Of a stretch of 64,000 nt of DNA, positions 1-12,235 are shown in pieces. This DNA comes from Erythrocercus mccallii (Eukaryota; Chordata; Aves; Passeriformes; Dicruridae). The notes below the pieces were generated by a model. The model saw only the letters and a program-made list of their open reading frames with translations. It was not told the DNA's origin and searched no databases. Position numbers and translations under genes: made by a program. Location of the stretch: contig VZRG01001672.1 in assembly GCA_013397435.1 (NCBI GenBank), positions 89,488 to 153,487 of the forward strand, given 5' to 3'. The stretch's first letter is position 1. Each line of letters begins with the position of its first letter.

Positions 1-3000
1 CACAGTCCATCTGCTTCCAAGTGTTCCAGTGACTAGATAAAGACTAAAATACTGCATTGCCTTTTTGCAATCATATAATCATATAAATATTCTTTAAGAA
101 AAAGCTAATCATATCCATATATCATGGCCATCATTTCAAATAGCTTGCTGCTCCCCTTTCACTTATTTCACTTTATTAATCACTAATTTTGAGGTTTGAC
201 ACCATGATGGTGGAAATATCTTGGCAGATGCATAGCTAATAGCTAATCCCATGACATTAAATACAGAATCATGTAATATTCAATTCAAGAGATAAACTAA
301 TGTAAAATTTATCTTAAAGGTCCCATTTAGTCTGGAGGTTAGTGAGCAGAATAAACTTCCTACTGCAAAAAGAAAAAAAATAGAGGCTGTGTTGGATTTA
401 AAATTCGTTTCTCACAGTGTTATCAGTCCACTTGGTTCACAGATCTGAGTATGAAAGCATGTCAGGAAAGAGCCAAAACTTATTCAATAGAATTTGAAAA
501 CCTTTGCAAATAGTCAGGACAGATAGAGGAGGAAAGGTTCAGATAAATGCCTGAACCTGAGGAACAGCGACAGAACTACAAATCTGTTTTGGCTGTGGTA
601 TCCTAAAAATCTATACCAGAATGGCAGGGAAAGTAGAGATTTGGATCTGAAACTACTAGGAGACTTTGCTATGTACTAACTTATTATTATGTTAGGATTT
701 GTGCTACAAGCATGTGGTGGAGTAAAAAGGATGATTTTGTGCAAGGAATGTTTTCTGGAATTGCAAATAAATGCCACATTCAGCAGAGATGTCCTTTGTC
801 TACCTCTTTTCAGCTTTCCTCTGCAATACCCAGCTGCGAATTGCCCAGATACAGTAATGTGCACAACTATGAGACATATTATTTGAGAAATCTCTGACTT
901 TGCCACAGGCATCAACATCAGAAGATTCTAAGGTCTGAACTCTAAAAAAAACTTATTTCATATTAGGTGCTGCAAAAAATATACAGTAGGGTTTTTGTGG
1001 ATAGCACCACATAAAAAAAAATAACACTTCTTGTTTCCTTCTTGAATCTAGAAATACCATTTTTTGTAATGCAACAGTCTGAAAACAAAGCTTAATCTCA
1101 AAGTATGAAAGTCACACCAACTGATGCAAATTATTTGGCCCAGTAAATTTGGTATTTTGAATTATGCATTGAGTCTAGTATAACATTAATACCAGTATTT
1201 GAGCTAAATCCAGGAGGATTTTATGAGTGGTGGTGAAACTTCATTATGCTTTTTCTGGTGTGATAAGGTGAGCTATTATTTTAAGTTTCATATTTTATAT
1301 AATTAAGTTATTACTCCATGAAATAATTATTCATTATCTTTTCAGAATAAAAATTTATCTAATCAGCCAAGATTAAAGAAACAAACAATGGGTCATAATT
1401 TACTTATGGCATCCGGGTTGTGCCTAATCATTATGCTACTTACTTTTTACTTTTCTCCCAGTTAACGTCTAGCCAGAGTCACAGCAAAAATTTTTGCTAT
1501 CAGATAAAAAAAAATTAATAAATAAGTAAGCCCTGAACTGGCAATTTGTTCTCATTGTAGGAATGAATTAGATACTGGGTTACTTTTCTTTTCAGCTTTA
1601 AAAATGGGGACTCACTGAACCACATCTCTGTGAAGAAGTATGGCTCTGTGTTCACAGTTCCATGCATTAGTAATTTAAAAGCAATCAGTAATCTCTCGCA
1701 TCTCTAAAAAAGTAATCAGTGACATATAGGAGATTATTGTTAGAATCCAGTGACTGGTGCTAGATTGATTGGTTTTGGTTGGTTTTTTTGGTTGTTTTGT
1801 TTGTTTGAGATTTGTTTGTTTGTTTGTTAGTGGGGGCTGGTTTGTTTTTTGTTTGGGTTTTTGTTGTTGTTGTTGTTGTTGGTTTCATTTCGTTTGGGTT
1901 TTTTTTTTCAATCCATCCCCTCAGTTTTGACAGCTCCGCTTAACGACTGACAGTAAATGAGGTTTGTGCTGTGTCAGGTGTTCAGGAAAGGGCTCTGGCA
2001 AGGAAGATTTGGCTTATCACATTGCAACTGAACATCCTAATCCAGCAGACATTCAAAGCTGTAAATAACATTGCAACAGGGACTTCCACCTTTTGTTTCA
2101 ATAACAGCTCTTACTCGCATGTGTGTTCAATTCCTAAAGTACCAATCTTGCTCCCGTAACTTCCTGAGAACCACCTAGGCAGCTATCTCTTCAGTAAGGG
2201 CAGAAGTAATTTAATACCTCTTTGTGTATTTATAAATTCATCCTTGGAACAATAATTATTGTTTTATATCTGCATCTCAGCCACAGATTGGTAAAATGCC
2301 TCATGAAAAAAGCAGAGATTTTGCCTTCAGTAAGCTTGAAGTCTGGAACATAGATGCTGAAAAAGGAAAAAAGGAAAGAATAGAGAAGAGCTAGAACACA
2401 GTGACACATAATATTCTCTGACAAGGCAAAAACAAAATGGTAAAGCTTGATTTAACTGTTACGTTTCTTGTAGTCTTCAGGGCAGACTACAGGATGAGAC
2501 TTTTCAGGATGAATTTGACTGAGATGAATGTGGGGCCTTCCAATTGGTTTGGGGACACAGTTCAAGGAATTAAAAGCAGAGGGGAAAGACAGCAGGAGAG
2601 CTATATGAAGGGATGATTTGAATGTCTGTGTGATGTAAAACAGAGAGAGGAAAAAATAGCAGAAGTGTTAAACATCTAAATGCCCAGGAGCATGGTCAAA
2701 AATTTGAATTCTGCAGAAGTTGTCTCTTAATGAGAACACAGAAGAATTTCCTATTCTGATAAATAAAACAGGATGGTTTTAGCTGAGGGAGATGAATCTG
2801 CTGAAAGTAAAACATGTATGGAGAACACAGCAGAAGCTACCAGGCCAAACCAGGCAAACATTTCCTGCAGAGAGACAGGCACCCTTCTGCCTGATTAGGG
2901 GAGAGCTGAAGCTGCTGCATTGCTATTACTCAGGAGGGAGGAAAAGAGAGGACAGACAGAGAAAGGAACAGCAGATAGTGAAGCTGCTGACACCAGTATA

Positions 3001-5080
3001 GAGAAGGGAGTGTTCTGAAGAAAGCACACAGAGAAGCTGAGTTTCAAATCACTGTGATTTCAAGATGTCAGTAAGCTACTTATAATGGTGCTGAGACAAG
3101 AACAACTGGGTGTCTACATCATATTCAGGGGAAGAAGAGGCAGAATTAAGAGTTACTAAATTAAAAAAACCAGAGACACTGAATTTCTGCTGAGCAGCTG
3201 AAATAAGATGCAGTTTTGGTAAGGATGGACTAAATGTTAGTCTAGTGCCACAGACTGAAGTACAGATATTGTCTCAAAATGCACTAAGAAATAGTGGTAA
3301 AACTTTGCACTGAGATTTAAAGATACTGGGATTAAAATTTGTAAAAGATCATTGAGAAACACTAAAGAAGTAAAAACCAAAAGCAAAGCATTGTCTTTCA
3401 AAACAGTTGTGGGAATTCTCAGGAGCAGTAACAGCTGCTTACTAAAATGTGCTCATTTAAGACTATTTTACGACTTTGTATCTCAGAGCATTGGACTAAA
3501 TAGAGGTCAGTGATTTACTAAAGTATTTTTATTATGAAACTTGGCCCAAAGAGCTTGAAGACTGAAATACAAGACAAACTGTATATGTGAGGCAAGCAAT
3601 CTACCTTCAATTTGTAAGGAAGGCTAACAAAATTAGAAGGATGAAATCCTGACCATATTGTATGCAGTTGCAGACTCCCCGTTGATGAACACAGTATGCA
3701 GGAGCTATTAGCAATCACAGGAATCACAGCTAATCTCCTGACTCACCATGATCACAGGCATATTTCTGTAGGCTGTCTGGCAAATGTAGGCAGCAATAAC
3801 CTGATGTTGGCTCAGCCTCTTTAATATGACTTCCAGAATTTCTGTTCAACATATCACATTTGGTCCTCACAGGATTGCAGCTCACACTGATTTCAGAACT
3901 TTGTGTAATTAACTGCTTTGGGGTTTTTATCAAATTGAGTTCGCAATTAAAAAAGAAAAACCTCTTAAAAATAATTTGTTATTCATGGTTAACTGCTAGG
4001 TACTTATGGTAAAAGGACCTCAAACAACAAAACATTCACAAAGCCAGAGAGGTATACTGCTACTTACAATATTTTGTACATAAGTTATCATCTGAAGCAC
4101 ATTCTGGATAGCCATCACTGAAAAAGTGCCAGAAGAACATTTCTAGGTCATTCTGGCAATTTTAGGTGTTTTTAGTTTTTAATTTACATGTTTTATAGGT
4201 CAATTTAACATGTTTTTAATTTCTGACCTTTTTTTTGTAACTTACAATCCATATATAGCCTCTAACATAGAAGTATATTTGATGGTAGAGTAATATGAAT
4301 TGAAATGGGCAAGACAGAAGGGAGAAAAAGAGGGGACAAAAAAAGTAATGGGTTTTTTTGAAGTGTAAGGGAAGGAATAGACAACATTAACAAAGAATGT
4401 AATTTAATACCTAATCAATTTACGACTGGATTTTCTGTGAGATTACCTTGGAGTCCAGAATGAATTGCTCTGATCTTGGAAGTTGCTATTATGGCTAGCA
4501 AGCAGTAGTATGGGACTGTAGTGATATGAAAATAATAATGTCAGAGACTTCAAACAGCTACAATATTTAATTGTGTTCAAATAACATTATGGTTGGATGT
4601 CAGCCCTCAGAAGCAAGGAGATTTTGAGGTCAGCCTGCCAGAAAACTGTCGAACCATCTTCACTTGCTAATGCAAGGGACATTCCTCCCAGGGTGGCAAA
4701 ACACCACATAGGGGCACATTGTGCACTCCAATGAGCACATCTGACTCCTTTCAGTTTCCATATCTTTTTCATACGTGTTTCTAAAACAATCAAGGTAAGT
4801 GTCTGAGCATTTCATGTTTTATAAAATAACCCAGATATGATTGTGGTTTTTGGCTGAGGAAAGATGTCAGGCAAAACTGGCTCTTGGGAGGCATTTTGAT
4901 CTTGGGCAACGAAGCACACCACCAAAAAAAAGAGCCAAGCACATGCAGCTGTTGTGTAGATGGTCTTTCTTCATTCCCAGACTTCCTCTTTGCCAGGATG
5001 AAGGAAACCTACTGGCATACTTTCAGCAATGTTCGATAGTACTGATGCAGGAAGGACAGAACATGAGTGTACATCCACAT
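1..5080. other. AT-rich non-coding DNA, no gene recognised
   Basis: No coding region or known transposon is recognised here. Open frames are short (at most 70 codons up to 4.8 kb), overlap each other on both strands, and resemble no protein family I know. The stretch from about 2570 to 3060 is purine-rich on the plus strand (runs of A and G with few pyrimidines), without a clear repeat unit. A G/T-rich low-complexity tract is listed separately. The 161-codon frame 4841-5326 starts here but runs into the diverged duplicated repeat, so I do not call it a gene. Confidence 0.6.
1768..1910. repeat. G/T-rich low-complexity tract with TTTG and TTG microsatellites
   Basis: The plus strand is almost purely G and T for about 140 bases. 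It contains a TTTG run near 1812-1828 and a TTG run near 1861-1881, ending in a ten-T stretch. The complementary strand would be A/C-rich. Such tracts recur in this window at 10444-10634, 20956-21031 and 46096-46268. They look like decayed poly-A or simple-repeat seeds rather than functional sequence. Confidence 0.85.
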
Positions 5081-5304
5081 CCATGGGATGCTGGGGTTGT
5101 TAAGGTTCTGTACCTGCATATAACACTTCAGCTGACTGTAGGGTTTGTTAGTTCTTCTGTCATGCTCCCTGTTTTCTTCATTTTCTTGTTGGGCTTTCAT
5201 CGAACAAAGTGCAGCACAATGCATCTGAGGGAATGTTATTTTCCCCAGGAGGAATCAGAAGCTACTTGTTCTACAGGACAGAGAGAGAAAAGAACTGGTA
5301 AAGC
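5081..5304. repeat. Unidentified direct repeat, copy A
   Basis: This segment aligns along its whole length with 6471-6683 in the same orientation. Shared blocks include a stretch containing CTTCTGTCATGCTCCCTGTTTT and another containing AATCAGAAGCTACTT. Small indels separate the copies: 3 bases near the start, and 4 bases at 5149-5152 that are absent from copy B. An open frame of 161 codons (4841-5326, plus) crosses it, but the 4-base indel breaks that frame relative to copy B, so conservation as protein is not supported. I do not recognise the family. It could be a local duplication or two insertions of an old dispersed repeat. Confidence 0.7.
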
Positions 5305-6229
5305 TCCTTTTGATGCCTCTTTTTAACAAAGAGAGGCTGCTATAACTTATGCTGCAGGCTGTGTGCACATTGTGGTCTGGTCGTCATATTGCTGGGACCC
5401 TGCTTGTTGTGAGACCTACTCAAGCCACAGTAAGAGCAGACTTTCTCTGCTCCATCTCTGACCCTACGACCATCCAGTTATTTTGGCAATTATATAGCCT
5501 GCAAGTGCATGCAAACTTTGGATGACTGCTCCTTTAAAAATCCCTAAAATAACTGGATTACAAAATGGAGATGTTTGTCTCTTTTGCTACATTTATTTGC
5601 TCTTAAAAGCTGAGAACATAAGCATTACATCTATTTACATTAATCAATCTCTAAATATACAGGAAGATATCGCAGAGTGCTACTCCTACTAGTCTGAAGT
5701 CAGCAAATGGGGGATGAGTTTTTGCCCCTGTACTGAGCAGTGTGATAATCCTTGTGATTCCTGAAGCTGCCCTGAGGGGAATCATCCTTGACAGTATCTG
5801 CTGGCCAATAGGAGAAAGTTTCCATAAGAAATCGCTAGAAGAGATCTCAAAATATTGGGGCAAGGAGTGAGGAGAAAACATTTCCTGCACGTAAATTTAG
5901 TACAAGAGAGAGAAGAAGGAGAAGACAGCCTAAAGATCATGGACCTCTTTCCTGATATGGCTTCAGACACACTAATAGACTTTCATCAAGTCATTAAACA
6001 CTGTTTGAAGCATTAGCTGACTCTGCAGACTTTGTGATATTATAAATGAGGTAACTTTTTTGTTTCCTGCAATACAATGGGAAGAAAAGGAAAATGGCAT
6101 GGAGGATAGTTTACAAATCACGAATAGAAAGAGGACAGAGATCGTTTCAGGATATCTGAAACTGTCACAAATTCACAAATGCAAGGTTTTATAGTCCCAA
6201 AGCAGCTTGGTGATGAATTAATCAATAAA

Positions 6230-6231
<2 letters not shown>
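5305..6231. other. Spacer between the two direct repeats, no gene
   Basis: Single-copy sequence with two short minus-strand open frames (5651-5890 and 5782-5970) that resemble nothing known. It ends in an AATAAA-like motif (6224-6229) immediately before the long A tract. No splice or coding pattern was convincing. Confidence 0.5.

Positions 6232-6268
<37 letters not shown>
6232..6268. repeat. Homopolymer A, 37 bases
   Basis: An uninterrupted run of 37 adenines, preceded by AATAAAATAAA-like sequence. It may be the tail of an old retroposed transcript inserted on the plus strand, or a simple homopolymer expansion. The AATAAA lies only about 3 bases before the run, closer than a normal polyadenylation signal would be. 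Run length is error-prone in assembly. Confidence 0.9.
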
Positions 6269-6269
<1 letters not shown>

Positions 6270-6470
6270 CCAAGCTTTTAAGTTGATTTATGAAATGACA
6301 AGACAAAATGGAGGAAATGCATTTGAACGCAACAAAAAAAGGTTCATCACTCATAGGTAAGGTTGCTACAATTTTGTTCTCACTCATGCACAGTTCATAT
6401 AGTTAATGTTTAGCTAGAACTCTCAAGCTCCTTGTAAGACACCACTAATGATATCCGTGTCACAAAAAAG

Positions 6471-6683
6471 CCATGCTGGCTTTGTTAAGACTCTGTATCT
6501 GCGTGTATCATTTCACCTGAGTGTATGGTTTGTTCTTCTGTCATGCTCCCTGTTTTGTCCCCTTACATACTGGGCTTCTATTGAAGAAAAAGCAGCACGA
6601 TACTTTCAGGTGAATGGTATTTCCCACAGCAACAAATCAGAAGCTACTTCTTCTGTGGGCCGAGAGACAGAAAAGAGCTAAAG
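6471..6683. repeat. Unidentified direct repeat, copy B
   Basis: Partner of 5081-5304, same orientation, about 1.39 kb downstream. Substitutions are spread evenly, and indels are not confined to multiples of three. The plus-strand 77-codon open frame here (6448-6681) matches the copy A frame only in parts before and after the 4-base indel. That fits decay of non-coding sequence better than a conserved exon pair. Confidence 0.7.
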
Positions 6684-7445
6684 GATCTGGTTTTAAAAAT
6701 ACAGCAACACAATATCTGTCTAAAAAGCAAAGAGTAGGTTTCATCAGCAGTTGTTAGTCAGTTAAACTTGAGCTCTCCAGGGAAAAACTGAATACAGGTT
6801 TCACTTTGTCATGTTATTGTTTTTATCATAGCATGAGGATTCACCCTAGCCTAATGCATTTAAACAGAATGGCATTCAGTGGCCAGTTTCCATGTATTTC
6901 ACATTGTAGCATGTCTGCAAAGGGTTGTAAGCCTTGCCTATCTCAAGTATTGGCCAGCTGGAAGTAAAAAGAGCTTTTGGTTACCAGACACAAATTTTTG
7001 CTGCCAATGTAAAATCTAAGTAATCAGCATTTTAATTTGATTCCCAGTGACACCAAGGAATTTTTGTAATATTCTGCATTTTATAATTGAAATATTAATA
7101 TATTCTGTAATTAAATATAACATGGAAGCAGTCTAGAATTATTAAAGATCATATATTTTTTGAAATTATATCTTGTTAGCATTTCTCAGAATTACATACA
7201 CATATGCTAAATTTGATACTAACAATTACTGAGTTTTATGTCTTTTTTTCATCCTTGTTGATTTCAAAGTTTTCTTAAAAACCTATTTTCTTCTCTGAAC
7301 TGTCTCCTGGACCATTGCATTTTAAATGTTTTGCAACCAGGGAGAGTATAATTGCAATAGGCAATTTATTTTTATATCCCACAAAACTAACACATTTTCC
7401 AGAAATTGGATAGTTTCATTTTTTCAGGAGGATTTTTTTACATGT

Positions 7446-7467
7446 TCCCAAACATGGATGTTTGGGA
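7446..7467. repeat. Perfect 8-bp inverted repeat
   Basis: The arms TCCCAAAC and GTTTGGGA flank a six-base loop (ATGGAT). A second partial copy of the right arm context (CCAAACATGGATGTT) follows at 7477-7491, so the hairpin sits in a decayed 29-bp tandem duplication. No function is implied. Confidence 0.8.
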
Positions 7468-7520
7468 TTGATGTTTCCAAACATGGATGTTAAACAGCCA
7501 ACTGTTTCGCTCAGATGTAA

Positions 7521-7568
7521 ATATATATTATACACATACATATACAGAGAGAGAGAGAAAAAAAATCC
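7521..7568. repeat. Compound microsatellite (TA, CA, GA, then A run)
   Basis: TATATATTATACACATACATATACAG-type alternation passes into a GA run (about six units) and an A run. It is low-complexity sequence, not part of a recognised element. Confidence 0.85.
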
Positions 7569-9170
7569 TTAAATTTTATTTGGAAAAGTATTTCTCTATC
7601 TAAGTGCAATTTATCCCAACTGTTTTTTATGGAGACTTCTTCTGACACCCTTAGACTTTAGGTGTTGCTTAAGTTACCATTTTTGCAACCTGTGGAAGTC
7701 GTGGAATTACAACATAATATTTGCAATAACCAATAGCTATTTCTTCTGTAAGAACATAATCCTTAATAGTGTAAATACTTCAACTCTCCATGAACAAACT
7801 TGAACAGCTGAAAGGTCTCTCAGCCAGCCTAGATGTGGTTTGCAATCCTCTTTTGACACTAACTTCTGTCATTAAAGAAGCTGACCCGTTTGGCCTGGGC
7901 AGTGCAAGGCTCTGACATGTTCAAGTTAAAGTATATAAGGTAGTCAGCTGGAAATCATGATGTCTGTTCCTACACTCCCAAGTTGTATACAATTTGATGT
8001 GTTTTATTGATTCTGTCCAAGGACATTCAACATCTTCCTGAATTAAGACCAATACTGTTAATTTGTTCTGTCCATAATCAACATAAACATTTCTTCTTGC
8101 AGAATTCATCCTTCCTTTTGGATTTTTATTAGAGAAGAAATTAATTGGAGAAGAAAAAATATGAGAGGTTGCATTAAAAAAGTGTACGTTAAAAAAAAAG
8201 GCTGTATGAGCTTCCAAAAAAGCAAAACAACTTTCATAGATATGCCTAGAGATGCATAGAATATGACTAATATAAACTGTAGTGTTTTACTCTCACATCC
8301 TTACTAAATAAGCATGAACACTAAAGCCTCAGTCACAAGGAGAACTGGATTCAGGATCATGCAGGCCAGGATGAGGTGCTGTCCATGTAAACAGGACTGG
8401 CTAGTGAATATCATCAATAGTAAGAGGAAAAGTTTTTTTAATGCTGTAAATGTCCACTATACATCACATGTGTTTCTCTTTGGTATTCATAGTACACGTC
8501 TTAGTAAGGCTTTAGCACATCTTAGGATCCTTGGAGTAGACAAGAATTGGTAACATCAAAAACATCAATTTACAATGGTGAAACACTGATAAAGTCTTGA
8601 AACTGACAAACTCCCAGCTGACTAAGTGCTTGGCAATGCTGCTTCTGGACTGCTATTATGAATTCAAACACAAAGGCTTTGGATTTCTGAGTCTGGAAAA
8701 TGGTAGAGAGCTGGGAACAATGAACTGTGCAATTTTGTCCTGGTAATGCAGGCAGCAGAGAATTCCAGTTGGGACGAATCTATAAAAATCCTGCCTGGAA
8801 TGACACCAAACAGAATCTATTAACTTCCCTAATTATTAAAATTCAATCTGCATTAATGGGTGCCATTTGTTTTCTTCGTGCAGTTCTATTTCCCCTGCCT
8901 TTGTTGCTCATAGTCTTGAAGATTACTCATATTCTATATATGTACACTGGACATTTATAGGTACTTCCACTTTCAGCTATATATATGACTTTAAAAAGCT
9001 CTTCGCCCTCTCTTCTCAAGATTTTCAGGGCAACCCTGATGACATTATAAAACCTTCCAAAATTCGCCTTTGCTCTGTTGCTCATTTTAACAAATTCTCA
9101 ATCTGAAAGCTGACTTGAGCTTTTGACTTCTTTTCTTTTAATTTTTTGAGGAGAAATAAATTTATGTGCC

Positions 9171-9200
9171 CTGTGATGCCCTGTGATGCTCTGTGATGCC
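9171..9200. repeat. Three tandem copies of a 10-bp unit
   Basis: The unit CTGTGATGCC occurs three times in a row; the middle copy ends in T instead of C. The unit is short, so replication slippage explains it. Confidence 0.85.
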
Positions 9201-9745
9201 CTAGGACAGTGTATATTTGTGACTCATATTTATAAGTGACAAGGTATTTTATTGTATGAAACAATTAAATGTGGGAGTTTTGCCAATACATGCACTTTTG
9301 GAGATGTTACTAGTCCAGGGCAAGTACCTCCTTAATATTTGAGACTATGTTGATTAAAAACAATACATTGAAGCTTACAGCAAGTTAATAAAGAAAAAGC
9401 TTAATATGCTTTGAAAAGGGATATTTAAAATGACAACATAAAAAGTCTGTACTTGGGTGGCTCTTCAGTGATGTACAATGGAACAATCTCTTCCTGATAA
9501 ACCTCTCAGGAGTGCGTATCTGCTTTTTATGTGTATATACATAAACATAAAAGCACATTTGTGTACACTTGCTCTGTCAGAGCCATGGCCTCTGACATGT
9601 TCCTACACAAAAGGATAGTACATGGATGTCTGACAGCACCTGTGTGTTCACTGGCTTAATGGGACAGCTCCTGTCTACTAACCTCTACATTTCTTTTCCT
9701 CCAGCTAGACACAACTGAGGGGACAGCCCCAGGATGTGAAAGCAA

Positions 9746-10183
9746 TTGTGTAAGACAAACTTACAGCCACACTTGTTTACGTGGATTCCAGCCTTCACAA
9801 GAGATGGCAGCAACAGTAGCAGCAAGAACAGCAGCAACAGCACTGTTAACAGGAATTCCAGCTGTGCTTTCAACAGCTGTGATATATTTGGTTGGAGAAC
9901 ATCCAATCAGTTAAGAGTGACTGAATCAGCTTGCATGGATGATCCTGCTCCTGAGGATGCAAAACAACCTGGGCAGAGCTGTAGGGCTGTGACATGGGCT
10001 GTCCGTAGCGACAATTCCCAGAGGTTGGCCATGAGGAAAGCCTCCCTGCAATCTTGTTTGGTTTCTCATTCCTTTTGCAAAAGTGAACAAAAGCCATTAA
10101 TCCCTCTGAGACAGCCTGGAGGAGCAACTGGGCATGCTGCCTGTTCACCTGCAGGCAGAGACAACGCTCAGACAACACAGTAG
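9746..10183 (+). other. Unassigned 145-codon open frame, probably not a gene
   Basis: An ATG-to-stop frame of 145 codons in a locally GC-richer patch. Its N-terminal part is Ser/Asn-rich because it reads through a degenerate CAG/CAA-type triplet tract at about 9807-9842. The same tract read on the minus strand gives a leucine run (minus frame 9685-9906). The rest resembles no family I know, and there is no recognisable signal peptide or domain. No clear promoter or splice structure was seen. Higher GC lowers stop-codon frequency, which can explain the length. Confidence 0.15.
9807..9842. repeat. Degenerate CAG/CAA triplet repeat
   Basis: Triplets of the form CAG, CAA, TAG and AAG follow one another for about 12 units on the plus strand. 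It is imperfect and so probably stable. It creates the serine/asparagine-rich and leucine-rich stretches seen in overlapping open frames. Confidence 0.75.
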
Positions 10184-10443
10184 ATTTCTTTCTCCAATAA
10201 GATTCAAGGGGCTTATGGGTCTTTTCCTTGACATTTCTGCCTACTCGATGGGAAGAAGCAGCATTTCACTGTATTTTCTTCCTCTCTCATATATTATAGC
10301 CTACTCACCTACTGATAACCCTTCAAGTTCTTCATGAGAAACAGTGATGCTTCAAAATCAGGTCAGTGTTACCTTGTTTACTTACTTTGATAGGTCAAAG
10401 TAATTCTAGCTAAAATAAATACTAATCTCATATTTCCTCCCCT

Positions 10444-10634
10444 AAAAAAAAAATCCACAAAAAAACCCAAAAAGCAAAGAAACCCCCCCCAAAAAACCAA
10501 ACAAACAAAAAAAGAAAACCCCAAACCAAAAAAAACCCAACAAAACAACAAAATGTTATCAAAAAAATGAAACAAAAAAGAGCAACCAACAACAAGCCAA
10601 AACAAGAGCAAAAAACCGAATAAAACCAACAACA
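10444..10634. repeat. A/C-rich low-complexity tract
   Basis: About 190 bases consist almost only of A and C on the plus strand (runs such as AAAAAACCC and a CCCCCCCC block). Phe-rich minus-strand open frames at 10378-10632 and 10428-10682 are artefacts of this composition. Confidence 0.85.
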
Positions 10635-12189
10635 GTAAGCCCCTGAACTTTTTCCAGATGCTGAAACCACCCCATCTGTCACACCTTTTGGGCGTTATTT
10701 TTCAGACCATTTTTGACTCTGATGTGTCTGAAACAGGTACTAAAATATTACACTGAACTTGATATTTTAATTTCTGTTCATTAAACTTATAAATCCCCCA
10801 GTGTTATTCTTGAGAAGTATCTAGTCCATTCTTTACAGAATCTAAAACAAACATTTGTCCCTCCCTACATGCCCTTTTCAGTGTCTTCTTTGTGTTTCTC
10901 ATCCCCTTGACAGTAGAAATGACTGGTAAGATAGAAAAATAATTATCTTCAGATTTCATAGCAAACCAGCCAACTATGGTCTTACACAGCTTTAAGTTAC
11001 ATGATTTATAAGTAAATACAACTATGTCCTTACATCATTTTCTTAGGGAAACTGCATTTAGTTCAGTTACTTTTGTCTGCCTCTTGTTTATCCTGTACTT
11101 TGGTTTTTTATGTGTGTGATGAACCTACTTCATTCAGAACCTATAGTTCCAAGTTCTTATTCTCTGTTTCTTGCTAAAATTATTAATGTTGTGGGATTAC
11201 ACGCTTTTCTGTGCCTTGATTTCCCCATTTTACCTGTGGAAAAAAAATGTAATTTGCTACCATAAATTACACCTGGAATTTATTGATGATAAATGGATCC
11301 AGATAGGCAGAAAATGGGTAGAAGTATATTGTACAAACAAAGATGTGGAACAATGTTTCAAGAAATATTTAAGGAGAGCAGATGTTTTCCATCATCTTTC
11401 ATTGCAAATATATTGTAGACCCTCCATCAAAACAAAAAGTGGTAAAAATATTCAGTGGCTTAATCTATAGCTTAAAAATGTTTCTCTTGTTTGGCAGCTG
11501 AAGGAATGATAGAAAAATTAACAGTTTACTCTGTGGTTCTAAAAACTAACAGCACTTAAAAGTAAATATTCTTACTTGATACAAAGTTTTTTACTATTGA
11601 TTTCTTGTTAGGGCAAAAATTTCTGCCTTCAGGATCCAGTGGAAATATTGAAGATAAATCAAGCTGTCATGCCTGTAAATTTAAAATAGGTTAGGATTAT
11701 TAATATGATGTAATTAATCAATTGACAATAAACATCCCAGCAGCATCAAATTTGAAAAAAATGTTCTGAATGTTCAGGATGATTACTATCTCTAGCTATA
11801 GTAGATGTTTAAAAGAGTTTCTCCAATGCTTAACAGTATCCAGCATGTTTAATGTTTAATACCGTTGAGAGATGAATAGTGAGACAAATCCTACTTAATA
11901 ACAATAAAGTGTCATTGCACATTTATTACCACTGTAAATTTAAATTATAAAGTAACATAGTTTATCTTATAGCTTTACCTCTTAAAGGAGAGACTCTTGT
12001 AATAATCAATATTTAATTAACTTATAATTACTCACAATAGCTGCCTCTTAAATATTAGTTAAAAGGCTCTTTGAGGAATTTTAACCATTATTCATTTCTC
12101 TGGTTAGGTCAATTTTTCTAGTTTACCACCAAAATTTATCCTTAATCATGATGAAGGTAACTGGAACTCCAGTTATTTTAATTATATAT

Positions 12190-12235
12190 CTAGATAGATA
12201 GGTAGATAGATAGATAGATAGATATAGATATATAT
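12190..12235. repeat. GATA tetranucleotide microsatellite
   Basis: About nine TAGA/GATA units with one GGTA interruption pass into a TA run. Tetranucleotide arrays of this kind are commonly polymorphic in length. Confidence 0.9.

Larger units (their letters stand above)
6684..9800. other. AT-rich single-copy DNA, no gene
   Basis: No gene or transposon is recognised. Open frames stay below 100 codons. Minor structures are an 8-bp perfect hairpin at 7446-7467 inside a near-tandem 29-bp repeat, a mixed TA/CA/GA microsatellite at 7521-7568, and a short three-unit tandem repeat at 9171-9200. The stretch 7030-7150 is very rich in TAAT/ATTA motifs. Confidence 0.55.

Noticed and set aside
9171..9200. 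Short tandem repeats as possible CRISPR-like array
   Set aside because: Ten-base units without spacers; the DNA is vertebrate.
9685..9906. Leucine-rich minus-strand frame resembling a signal or membrane segment
   Set aside because: The leucine run is the antisense reading of a degenerate CAG/CAA triplet tract.
10378..10682. Phe/Trp-rich minus-strand frames of 84 codons
   Set aside because: They read an A/C-rich low-complexity tract; composition alone yields the Phe and Gly runs.
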